From Anaerolineae bacterium (GTDB taxonomy: Bacteria > Chloroflexota > Anaerolineae > Aggregatilineales > Phototrophicaceae), in assembly GCA_025454675.1 (NCBI GenBank), contig JALONZ010000012.1, positions 1-13,139 of the forward strand: a stretch of DNA of 13,139 nucleotides. The letters run 5' to 3'. This document shows, one piece after another, positions 7,798 through 13,139 of the stretch (its first letter is position 1; each line of letters begins with the position of its first letter). A program made the position numbers and the translations under genes. The notes under the pieces are model-generated. The model worked only from the letters and a program-made list of their open reading frames with translations. It did no database searches and had not been told where the DNA came from.

Positions 7798-8867
7798 CTG
7801 AGCCTCCTAAAGGGTTGTGTGATAAACCGTCTAAATTCGGGCGATTGAAGCAATAATACAGCTAGAACCACAACAGCTTTCACAACCAAGTTGGTAGTCG
7901 GGTGCAAGGTGCTAACATATAAACCCACCAACATACTTTGGATGATGAGTACACCCATGACACTTAGGGTGAGGTAAAAACGCCCACCTAAAAGCGATGT
8001 TCCGCCAATGACCACTGCCAAAATTGCATCGAGTTCGCTAAACAAACCAGCTTTATGCGGGTCGGCAGATTTCACTTCACCCGCGACAATCATGCCCGCA
8101 ATCGCGGCACATACACCCGATAAAACATACACAAACACCTTAATGGTATTGGCTTGGATACCTGCATAATAACTGGCACGGTCATTCACCCCCACCGATT
8201 CGATAAGCAAGCCCAAGGCAGTGCGTCTGACCAGTAGTGTGATTAAGATGAGGGCAATAAAGGCGATATAAATGGGGAAAGGGACACCCCAAACCACCCC
8301 ACGCCCAACAAATGCGAGGGTATCGTTGGTAAAAGTGGGCGATTGCCCATTGGTAATGAGTTGTGCGACACCACGCCCTGCCACCATCAAAATAAGGGTG
8401 GCGATAATGGGTTGTAGATTGAGAAAGGCAATTAAAATGCCGTTCCATAACCCGCAAATTGCACCAACCCCAATTGTTATTAGGATGACAAATCCGGGTT
8501 GCACATAAAATTCTGTTGAGCCAGCTTCGTATTGTTTGATAAGGGTTACGGCAACAGCGGCGCAAATTGCCATCACTGCCCCAACCGATAAATCTATCCC
8601 TTTAGTTGCTATCACAAGCGTCATACCAATGGCAAGCAAAATATACGGAGCAGAATTATCTAAAATGTTGATTATACTGCCGATTAGCCTATCATTTACC
8701 ATGCGAATTTCAAAAAAGTTTGGTGAAATTTGTAGGTTAACCAACAAAATAATAAGTAGTGCCAAACCTGTCCAAAATAGGCGCGAATTGAGCATCACAG
8801 AAGTTAGCGTTTTGAATGCGCCACGCCCTCCCCTATGCACATTCGCTTGTTGTCTTTCGAGATTCAT
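7794..8867 (-). CDS. ytfT: Furanose-type sugar ABC transporter permease, YtfT-like
   Basis: This is the second membrane subunit of the importer, 357 residues. Blocks include LLAIGMTLVIATKGIDLSVG (77-96), GLWNGILIAFLNLQP (139-153) followed by ATLILMVAGRGVAQLIT (156-172), and ELDAILAVVIGGTSLLGGR (278-296). These correspond closely to E. coli YtfT rather than to the ribose permease RbsC, which has a similar fold. The protein starts with a basic cytoplasmic stretch of about 30 residues (RQQANVHRGGRG). The ATG at 8867 is preceded by AGGAGG at a good distance, and the gene begins 40 bases after the ATPase stop. It overlaps the YjfF-like gene by four bases. Confidence 0.94.
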   Translation of the reverse strand: MNLERQQANVHRGGRGAFKTLTSVMLNSRLFWTGLALLIILLVNLQISPNFFEIRMVNDRLIGSIINILDNSAPYILLAIGMTLVIATKGIDLSVGAVMAICAAVAVTLIKQYEAGSTEFYVQPGFVILITIGVGAICGLWNGILIAFLNLQPIIATLILMVAGRGVAQLITNGQSPTFTNDTLAFVGRGVVWGVPFPIYIAFIALILITLLVRRTALGLLIESVGVNDRASYYAGIQANTIKVFVYVLSGVCAAIAGMIVAGEVKSADPHKAGLFSELDAILAVVIGGTSLLGGRFYLTLSVMGVLIIQSMLVGLYVSTLHPTTNLVVKAVVVLAVLLLQSPEFRRFITQPFRRLR

Positions 8868-8907
8868 AATTGCCTCCTAGCGATGACTGGCTGATACATA
8901 GTTAGGC

Positions 8908-10428
8908 TCAGTCTGCCGCTATCGCGTGCATAATGGTGTTTTCATTAACATCGTCGCCTTCTAATTCGCGGACTTTTTTACGGTCACGCAAAATCATCAC
9001 ACGGTCACTATAGGCGACAATTTCTGCCAATTCGGACGAAATGATAAGCATGGCTTTACCCTCATCAGCAAGTCGTTTGATAATTTGGATAATCTCAGCA
9101 TGTGCGCCAACATCAATCCCGCGTGTGGGTTCATCGAGTATCAGAAAATCGGGATTCGAGATAAGCCAACGTGCCAAAATAACTTTTTGTTGATTACCAC
9201 CCGATAATTCTTTGACTGGTTTTTCGGCATTAGGTGTGGCGATGCTAAGGGCTTTAATCATGTCATTGGCAAGTTCATTTTGCTTTTGGCGCGACAAATA
9301 ATTAAACCACCCCATTTTTGCTTGTAAGGCAAGGATGATATTTTCGCGCACGCTCAAATCGCCGATGATGCCCTCAACTTTACGGTCTTCTGGGCATAAC
9401 CCAAATCCATGACGGATGGCTTGGCGGGGCGATTTAATAGTTGTGGGCTTTCCGTGAACATAGGCTTCGCCACTATCATTTTGTTTTATACCAAAAATCA
9501 GATGTGCCACTTCAGTACGACCAGACCCCAATAATCCTGCCAGCCCAACAATTTCACCCTGTCGAATTTCGAGGTCAAATGGCTCGATTGTACCTTTACG
9601 GGCAAACCCATTCACTTTTAAGAAGGGAACTCGATTGGTATTTTTAGATGTACTGGTGTCATCACGGCTATGGGTGTCCTGAGTTAATTCTTTGCCAAGC
9701 ATTTCAGTGATGAGTTGCACTCTGGGCAATTCAGAAATAAGATGCTCATTGATTTTCTTACCATTACGTAACACAGTAACACGATTGGCAATGGCATATA
9801 CTTGGTCTAAAAAGTGAGTGATAAGAATGATGCCAATACCACGTTCTTGTAAAGAACGAATCACAGAAAAAAGCATTTCAACTTCTTGATGGTCTAGGCT
9901 GGAAGTGGGTTCATCTAAGATAAGGACTTTAACTGATAAACTTACCCCACGAACAATGGCAACAATTTGTTGAATAGCGACCGAATAAGAGGATAGATTG
10001 CGGGTGACATCAATATCAACATTAAAATCTTGGAGCAATTGCTTGGCTTGTCGCTCAACTGCCCGCATATTAATCATGCCCCAGCGCATCGGTTGCCTGC
10101 CCAAAAAGATATTCTCTGCAACCGATAAGGTAGGGATAAGATTGACCTCTTGATAGACGGTGCTGATACCGAGTTCTTGAGCATGGCGAGGACTGCGCGG
10201 GTCTATCTCTTTGCCTTCTAATAAAATTGTTCCACCATCTTTACGATGTACACCTGTGATAAGTTTGATGAGGGTAGATTTTCCTGCCCCATTTTCACCT
10301 ACCAACACATGTACATCGCCTGCACGTAGTGAGAAATCTACCTCAGAGAGTGCAATGGTAGCAGGGAACATCTTCGTAAGCCCTCTAACTTCTAACAAAG
10401 GGGGCATTTGTTGTAGATTTGTGGTCAT
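8908..10428 (-). CDS. ytfR: Sugar ABC transporter ATP-binding protein, YtfR-like, two nucleotide-binding domains
   Basis: This cytoplasmic ATPase drives the importer. It has 506 residues and two fused nucleotide-binding domains, as in all CUT2 systems. Domain 1 has Walker A GENGAGKST (44-52), a degenerate signature around LSSYSVAIQQ (145-154), Walker B VLILDEPTSSLD (168-179) and the switch His in ILITHF (201-206). Domain 2 has a degenerate Walker A (GLLGSGRTE, 298-306, lacking the Lys), a good signature ELSGGNQQKV (407-416) and Walker B FLILDEPTRGID (428-439). A degenerate second Walker A is normal in this family, so one competent site per chain is expected. The protein resembles YtfR, AraG and RbsA; the flanking YtfQ-, YtfT- and YjfF-like genes decide for YtfR. 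The ribosome-binding site is weak (AGGATAA), and a hairpin lies between it and the binding-protein gene, which may lower its expression. Confidence 0.94.
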   Translation of the reverse strand: MTTNLQQMPPLLEVRGLTKMFPATIALSEVDFSLRAGDVHVLVGENGAGKSTLIKLITGVHRKDGGTILLEGKEIDPRSPRHAQELGISTVYQEVNLIPTLSVAENIFLGRQPMRWGMINMRAVERQAKQLLQDFNVDIDVTRNLSSYSVAIQQIVAIVRGVSLSVKVLILDEPTSSLDHQEVEMLFSVIRSLQERGIGIILITHFLDQVYAIANRVTVLRNGKKINEHLISELPRVQLITEMLGKELTQDTHSRDDTSTSKNTNRVPFLKVNGFARKGTIEPFDLEIRQGEIVGLAGLLGSGRTEVAHLIFGIKQNDSGEAYVHGKPTTIKSPRQAIRHGFGLCPEDRKVEGIIGDLSVRENIILALQAKMGWFNYLSRQKQNELANDMIKALSIATPNAEKPVKELSGGNQQKVILARWLISNPDFLILDEPTRGIDVGAHAEIIQIIKRLADEGKAMLIISSELAEIVAYSDRVMILRDRKKVRELEGDDVNENTIMHAIAAD

Positions 10429-10449
10429 GTGGAGTTATCCTAGTCTGTG

Positions 10450-10474
10450 ATGAGGGGGCTTTTTGCCCCCTCAT
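10450..10474 (-). terminator. GC-rich hairpin between binding-protein and ATPase genes, attenuator or mRNA stabiliser
   Basis: ATGAGGGGGC (10450-10459) and GCCCCCTCAT (10465-10474) form a perfect 10-bp stem with a five-base loop, 20 bases downstream of the ytfQ-like stop and 21 bases before the ytfR-like start. In the direction of transcription no T-run follows, so full termination is unlikely. Hairpins here in sugar-importer operons are known to partly terminate transcription or shield the upstream message, leaving more binding protein than membrane subunits. That role is inferred from position. Confidence 0.65.
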
Positions 10475-10494
10475 ACGTTTAGTGGGCTGTCGGT

Positions 10495-11454
10495 TTAACG
10501 GTCAGCATCATAGTCAGCACGGGATGTATATAATCCGCCACCAACAGGAATCCATTTGGGGAGTTCTTCGCCATTGAGGTAAGCAACCACCGCATCAAAG
10601 GCTGGTCCACCCATGAAGGGGCTTAATTCGACAGTGGCATTCGTTTCACCAGCATCCATCGAATCAAAAATGTCGGGGATGGCATCTACCGAGACAACAA
10701 GAATATCTACAGCGGGGACTAAACCAGCTTCTTTGATGGCTTCAATCGCACCAATCGCCATATCATCATTGTGTGCAAACACGGCGCAAATGGTGCTGGG
10801 GTCAGTTGAACTGAGAATACTCGCCATAACTTGTTTGCCCTCAGTGCGAACAAAGTTACCAGTTTGCGATTGGATAATTTGTACATTACTGAACAAGGCA
10901 ATCACTTCGGCAAAACCGGTATGGCGGTCTTCGGCGGCGGCAGAACCGACTGTGCCGTATAATTCAACCACATTGCAATTTCCAGAAGTTTCTTGTACCA
11001 ACCATGCGGCGGCTAAACGTCCTTCATGAACAAAGTCAGAGGAAACACGGGTTACATATAACGATTCATCAGCATTAACATTACGATCAACGATGATAAC
11101 CGGCACACCCATATCTGCGGCTTCTTGCAGAACAGAATCCCAACCGCTTTCGATAACAGGAGCAAGTATAATTGCATCAACATCCCCTTGTGCCAGCCAT
11201 GCACGGATAGCGGCAATTTGATTTTCTTGGCTTTGTTGGGCATCTGAGAAAAGCAAATTAATGCCACGTTCAGCGGCTTCAGCAATGACGGCTTCTGTGA
11301 AGGATGTGCGCCATGCGCTTTCTGAACCAATTTGAGAGAACCCAATGGTCAACCCTGCCCCTTGGTCTTCATTTTCATTCTCTTGGGCGTAACTGGCGGG
11401 TACAACTAAGGCAAGTAATATCAACAATACTAAGCTGAGTTTTGTAAATCGCAT
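10495..11454 (-). CDS. ytfQ: Sugar-binding protein of a furanose-type ABC importer, YtfQ-like
   Basis: This exported binding protein captures the sugar for the importer. Its 319 residues begin with a signal peptide (basic MRFTK, hydrophobic 7-20, then PASYA before QENENED, predicted cleavage after Ala23). The mature protein matches E. coli YtfQ block by block: LTIGFSQIGSESAWR (35-49), QQSQENQIAAIRAWLAQG (73-90), LAPVIESGW (97-105), NVVELYGTVG (161-170), AHNDDMAIGAIEAIKEAGL (227-245) and NATVELSPFMGGPAFDA (272-288). Cys160 and Cys223 sit where YtfQ also has cysteines and may form a disulfide. E. coli YtfQ binds galactofuranose; here the araA/araD partners suggest L-arabinofuranose (inference). 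There is no lipobox cysteine, although binding proteins of single-membrane bacteria are usually lipoproteins. AAGGAGAT (11461-11468) supports the ATG at 11454. It is the first gene of the operon and has a long leader. Confidence 0.95.
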   Translation of the reverse strand: MRFTKLSLVLLILLALVVPASYAQENENEDQGAGLTIGFSQIGSESAWRTSFTEAVIAEAAERGINLLFSDAQQSQENQIAAIRAWLAQGDVDAIILAPVIESGWDSVLQEAADMGVPVIIVDRNVNADESLYVTRVSSDFVHEGRLAAAWLVQETSGNCNVVELYGTVGSAAAEDRHTGFAEVIALFSNVQIIQSQTGNFVRTEGKQVMASILSSTDPSTICAVFAHNDDMAIGAIEAIKEAGLVPAVDILVVSVDAIPDIFDSMDAGETNATVELSPFMGGPAFDAVVAYLNGEELPKWIPVGGGLYTSRADYDADR

Positions 11455-11492
11455 TTCAAAATCTCCTTATAGATTTTATTTTGAACATATCC

Positions 11493-11511
11493 CAACATCT
11501 GCTGGATGTTG
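11493..11511 (-). other. Leader hairpin close to the ytfQ ribosome-binding site
   Basis: CAACATC (11493-11499) and GATGTTG (11505-11511) form a perfect 7-bp inverted repeat with a five-base loop, about 25 bases upstream of the AAGGAG site of the first operon gene. It could influence translation initiation or mRNA stability. No T-run follows on the transcribed strand, so it is not a terminator. A chance occurrence is possible in an AT-rich leader. Confidence 0.4.
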
Positions 11512-11535
11512 ATGAAAAATTTAATAATTTTTATT

Positions 11536-11573
11536 TACTACTTCTAAGCATATTCAAGTACATCGAAGTAGTA
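11536..11573 (-). other. Leader stem-loop with 9-bp perfect stem
   Basis: TACTACTTC (11536-11544) and GAAGTAGTA (11565-11573) are perfect inverted repeats around a 20-nt loop, in the untranslated leader between the predicted promoter and ytfQ. On the transcribed strand the stem is followed by an A/T-rich run (AATAAAAATTATTAAATTTTTC) of mixed A and T, which does not qualify as a clean terminator tail. It overlaps the 3' end of a small open frame (11554-11742). Function is unknown. Confidence 0.45.
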
Positions 11574-11742
11574 GACACCAATACCCATCAGATAAACTAC
11601 TTTGACAACAGGCAACCACAATCAAAATCGTAATACACTCTTGACTCATTGCCGATTTGCGTTCATACTGTTTATAGGCACTTGTATGGGGATGCTGTGG
11701 CAAGTTTTGAGCGACCAAACACACAGCCCCATCGAGAGCCAA
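11554..11742 (-). pseudogene. Small unrecognised open frame in the operon leader, possible remnant
   Basis: A frame of 62 codons from a TTG, open for six more codons upstream, encodes a peptide containing LPQHPHTSAYKQYERKSAM and SQECITILIVVACC. The composition looks protein-like (mixed charged and hydrophobic blocks), but there is no Shine-Dalgarno before the TTG and no family I recognise. It lies inside the predicted 5' leader of the arabinose operon. It may be a decayed gene fragment, a leader peptide, or a chance frame. Confidence 0.25.
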
Positions 11743-11765
11743 TAAATTTTGAACCCGTTTTATTT

Positions 11766-11782
11766 AGATGTTCCCCACATCT
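11766..11782 (-). other. Small leader hairpin
   Basis: AGATGT (11766-11771) and ACATCT (11777-11782) pair around a TCCCC loop. Directly beside it CCTG (11783-11786) and CAGG (11793-11796) can form a second short stem. Both lie in the predicted 5' untranslated leader, upstream of the small open frame. The stems are short and could be coincidental. Confidence 0.3.
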
Positions 11783-11848
11783 CCTGATGATACAGGATAA
11801 TTACTGTTTAAACCATTCTGTTGATTAATCGCCTATTTTTTCTTGTTG

Positions 11849-11855
11849 CCTCCTT
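11849..11855 (-). promoter_or_regulatory. Orphan Shine-Dalgarno (AAGGAGG) in the operon leader
   Basis: Read on the minus strand, AAGGAGG is a near-perfect ribosome-binding site about 45 bases downstream of the predicted transcription start. No ATG, GTG or TTG lies within a usable distance downstream (the sequence continues CAACAAGAAAAAATAGG). It may be a relic of a lost first gene or a ribosome standby site. It does not set the start of ytfQ, which has its own site at 11461-11468. Confidence 0.4.
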
Positions 11856-11864
11856 AATATATTC

Positions 11865-11880
11865 TTGACGTTCACGTTAA
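11865..11880. promoter_or_regulatory. Possible secondary repressor site
   Basis: The imperfect palindrome TTGACGTTCACGTTAA (six of eight pairs match) contains CGTTCACGT, nearly identical to CGTTCACAT in the main operator. The two copies begin 29 bases apart (11869 and 11898), in the same orientation. Its other half-site is poor, so if it binds the LacI-type repressor it would be weak or auxiliary. It lies just downstream of the predicted transcription start. Confidence 0.4.
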
Positions 11881-11890
11881 ACATCTACTA

Positions 11891-11906
11891 ATGTGAGCGT
11901 TCACAT
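11891..11906. promoter_or_regulatory. LacI-type operator overlapping the transcription start of the arabinose operon
   Basis: ATGTGAGCGTTCACAT is palindromic at seven of eight pairs with a central CG, as is typical for LacI-family operators. Its core TGTGAGCGTTCACA differs by one base from the idealised symmetric lac operator TGTGAGCGCTCACA. It begins two bases after the predicted -10 element on the minus strand and covers the expected +1, so bound repressor would block RNA polymerase. The operon's own repressor carries the LacI recognition residues Tyr-Gln...Arg, which read this half-site. Binding is inferred, not shown. Confidence 0.82.
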
Positions 11907-11907
11907 A

Positions 11908-11936
11908 ATTAAAACATATTCCTCATCATTTGTCAA
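11908..11936 (-). promoter_or_regulatory. Sigma-70-type promoter of the ytfQ-to-araA operon
   Basis: On the minus strand the -35 element is TTGACA (11936-11931, perfect consensus), followed by exactly 17 bases and a -10 element TTTAAT (11913-11908, five of six to TATAAT). Transcription would start near 11901, within the operator, and run through a leader of about 450 nt to ytfQ. No other promoter of similar quality was noticed before ytfQ. A consensus promoter under repressor control fits tight sugar induction. Confidence 0.8.
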
Positions 11937-11947
11937 GAAATTGGTTA

Positions 11948-12271
11948 TGATAGAAGATGTTGAACTCAATCCAGAACATGCCGTTTTAGATGTGGGCTTG
12001 CTTTATCGTGTTAGGTCAGTACGGAAAGACCGTTCTCGCCTACATAGGGATGATTAATATCTGCCTATCATGGCGCAATGGGCGCTTCAATCAGAAAGAT
12101 ACGCAAGGTTTAGCACAAGCTATCTTTGACCATATCATCTATGACTTGGACAAAAAGCAAATTCTCCGCAACAAACAAATCAAAACCTGTTATGAGGCTG
12201 ACGAAGCGCTAAGTGACCTCGCCAGTGCCTATGGTATCTCCTCAGCGCATCTGGGGGGGAGAAGTAAATAG
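11948..12271 (+). pseudogene. Decayed coding fragments between the arabinose operon and kdp
   Basis: Two short frames lie here in different phases. From the ATG at 11948, 36 codons begin MIEDVELNPEHAVLDVG, which resembles the lead-in to motif I of an AdoMet-dependent methyltransferase, but the glycine-rich loop does not follow and the frame stops at about 12058. A second frame, with first ATG at 11990 and stop at 12271, contains FNQKDTQGLAQAIFDHIIYD and KTCYEADEALSDLASAYGIS, which looks protein-like but which I cannot assign. The second ATG has no Shine-Dalgarno. The picture is remnants of one or two genes rather than an intact one. A small real gene at 11990-12271 cannot be excluded. Confidence 0.35.
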
Positions 12272-12315
12272 GCATGGAGATTTTTTGATATTTTCTTGAT
12301 GTGTATTCAACCTTT

Positions 12316-12338
12316 TTTGACCCCCTTTTGATGTCAAA
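12316..12338 (+). other. Inverted repeat upstream of kdpF
   Basis: TTTGAC (12316-12321) and GTCAAA (12333-12338) are inverted around 11 bases, about 50 bases before kdpF. They sit where a control site for the potassium operon might be, possibly a response-regulator or repressor site. I could not define a convincing -35/-10 pair in 12272-12385: a GATAAT at 12344 has only TTGACC 21 bases upstream, which is too far. The rest of this gap shows T-rich runs and nothing else I can support. Confidence 0.3.
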
Positions 12339-12385
12339 TTTTCGATAATAAGGTCATCTATAAATGGTCTGATGGAGGTATTTGT

Positions 12386-12475
12386 ATGACCTTAGAATTA
12401 ATAGTTGCTGGCATCGTTGCCCTATTGCTATTGGGGTATCTTGCCTATTCACTTGTCTATCCGGAGAGGTTTTAG
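12386..12475 (+). CDS. kdpF: KdpF, small membrane subunit of the potassium-transporting ATPase
   Basis: The 29-residue peptide MTLELIVAGIVALLLLGYLA...PERF is a single hydrophobic helix ending in the Pro-Glu-Arg-Phe tail typical of KdpF. KdpF stabilises the KdpFABC complex in the membrane. GGAGG at 12374-12378, seven bases before the ATG, is a strong ribosome-binding site. The gene ends two bases before kdpA, and the kdpA ribosome-binding site lies within its last codons. Confidence 0.92.
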   Translation: MTLELIVAGIVALLLLGYLAYSLVYPERF

Positions 12476-12477
12476 CG

Positions 12478-13139
12478 ATGACTTGGCAAGATATACTTCA
12501 ACTCATCCTTTATTTTGGTTTGCTCACCATCACCACACCGATTTTAGGGATGTATATGGCACGGGTATTCATGGGCAAATCTACCCCATTCACGCCAATT
12601 TTATCCCCGATTGAACGCGGTGTTTATCGGCTGGCGGGGATAAATCCCACAGAAGAGCAAGATTGGCGCAAATATGCCCTATCGTTGCTGATATTCAACA
12701 TCATCGGGTTTGTGATGGTATTCGCGTTGCAACTGCTACAAGGCGTTTTGCCCCTCAACCCTGCCAATATCGCCTCGACATCACCGCATTTGGCATTTAA
12801 CATCGCCACCAGTTTCATGACCAATACCAATTGGCAAGCCTATGGTGGCGAGACAACCATGAGCTACCTCACGCAGATGATGGGATTGGCGGTACAAAAT
12901 TTTCTGAGCGCATCCACAGGTATCGCGGTGATGGTGGCGTTAGCGCGTGGATTAGCCAATAAATCCTCGAAAATATTGGGCAATTTTTGGTCAGATATGG
13001 TCAAAAGTACGTTGTATGTGTTATTGCCCCTCTCGATGGTGCTGGCGGTGATTCTCATCGGTCAGGGTGTAGTGCAAAATTTGAATCCGTATGTCGAAGC
13101 GCAAACCCTCTCTGGCGCGACGCAATATCTCCCACAGGG
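12478..13139 (+). CDS. kdpA: Potassium-transporting ATPase subunit KdpA (cut by the window edge)
   Basis: KdpA is the potassium-selective channel-like subunit of the high-affinity KdpFABC pump. About 220 of the usual 550-600 residues are present. Visible marks are the N-terminal helix with PILGMYMARVF (21-31), SPIERGVYRLAGI (43-55), the first selectivity-filter region SFMTNTNWQAYGGE (112-125) and MMGLAVQNFLSASTGIAV (134-151). Several membrane spans follow the expected order. GGAGAGG inside kdpF (12463-12469) serves as its ribosome-binding site, indicating translational coupling. kdpB and kdpC would be expected beyond the right edge. Confidence 0.96.
   Translation, partial: MTWQDILQLILYFGLLTITTPILGMYMARVFMGKSTPFTPILSPIERGVYRLAGINPTEEQDWRKYALSLLIFNIIGFVMVFALQLLQGVLPLNPANIASTSPHLAFNIATSFMTNTNWQAYGGETTMSYLTQMMGLAVQNFLSASTGIAVMVALARGLANKSSKILGNFWSDMVKSTLYVLLPLSMVLAVILIGQGVVQNLNPYVEAQTLSGATQYLPQ

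Noticed and set aside
10613..11029. Plus-strand frame of 138 codons opposite the binding-protein gene
   Set aside because: It is antisense to a gene with clear motifs along its whole length; low-complexity serine/alanine composition is typical of shadow frames.
11455..11900. Insertion sequence or miniature transposable element in the leader
   Set aside because: The hairpins are separate, short and unrelated to one another; no terminal inverted repeats bound the segment and no target-site duplication was found.
11891..11906. Possible CRP-type site (TGTGA...TCACA)
   Set aside because: The arms are separated by four bases, whereas CRP sites have six; central CG and the co-encoded LacI-like protein fit a LacI operator better.
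12272..12385. Riboswitch (for example a c-di-AMP type) controlling kdp
   Set aside because: The gap of about 115 bases is too short and too T-rich, and none of the expected conserved blocks or stems could be found.

Overview
The window joins two sources of DNA. About bases 1-782 look eukaryotic. A roughly 600-base intron-like stretch ends in a splice-acceptor-like AG at 605, followed by 59 codons (606-782) that read as the EF-hand segment of an animal-type dual oxidase (DUOX) and stop in the middle of a calcium-binding loop. From about 783 onward the sequence is bacterial: tightly packed genes, Shine-Dalgarno sites, operon structure. The simplest explanation is a chimeric contig or library artefact. 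The bacterial host cannot be named from sequence alone. A C-terminal LPNTG sorting motif and moderate GC suggest a single-membrane bacterium, and I lean weakly towards Chloroflexota (inference only).

Layout: 784-1932 (+) is the C-terminal part of a surface protein (Calx-beta repeats, DUF11-like domain, LPNTG anchor) whose 5' end is lost at the junction. A perfect 10-bp hairpin at 1947-1976 separates it from a convergent eight-gene operon on the minus strand, 11454 down to 1989. In transcription order this is ytfQ-like furanose-binding protein, ytfR-like ATPase, ytfT-like permease, yjfF-like permease, a LacI-type repressor, an FGGY sugar kinase (probable L-ribulokinase), araD and araA. Together they import an arabinose-type sugar, probably in furanose form, and convert it through L-ribulose and L-ribulose 5-phosphate to D-xylulose 5-phosphate.

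Control is unusually legible. On the minus strand there is a TTGACA / 17-base spacer / TTTAAT promoter (11936 to 11908). Directly downstream, over the expected start of transcription, lies ATGTGAGCGTTCACAT, whose 14-bp core differs by one base from the idealised symmetric lac operator. The operon's own repressor carries the same recognition-helix residues as E. coli LacI (Tyr, Gln, Arg) and matches it from the HTH to the sugar pocket at a constant +4 numbering offset. A 5' leader of about 450 nt with three hairpins and an orphan Shine-Dalgarno separates the promoter from ytfQ.

To the right, 11948-12271 (+) holds short, apparently decayed coding fragments. The window ends with kdpF (12386-12475) and the start of kdpA (12478 to the edge), the beginning of a high-affinity potassium-uptake operon. 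I found no CRISPR array, tRNA, rRNA, intact mobile element or defence system. The novelty is in the regulatory logic of the arabinose operon and in the chimeric left end, not in a new multi-gene system.
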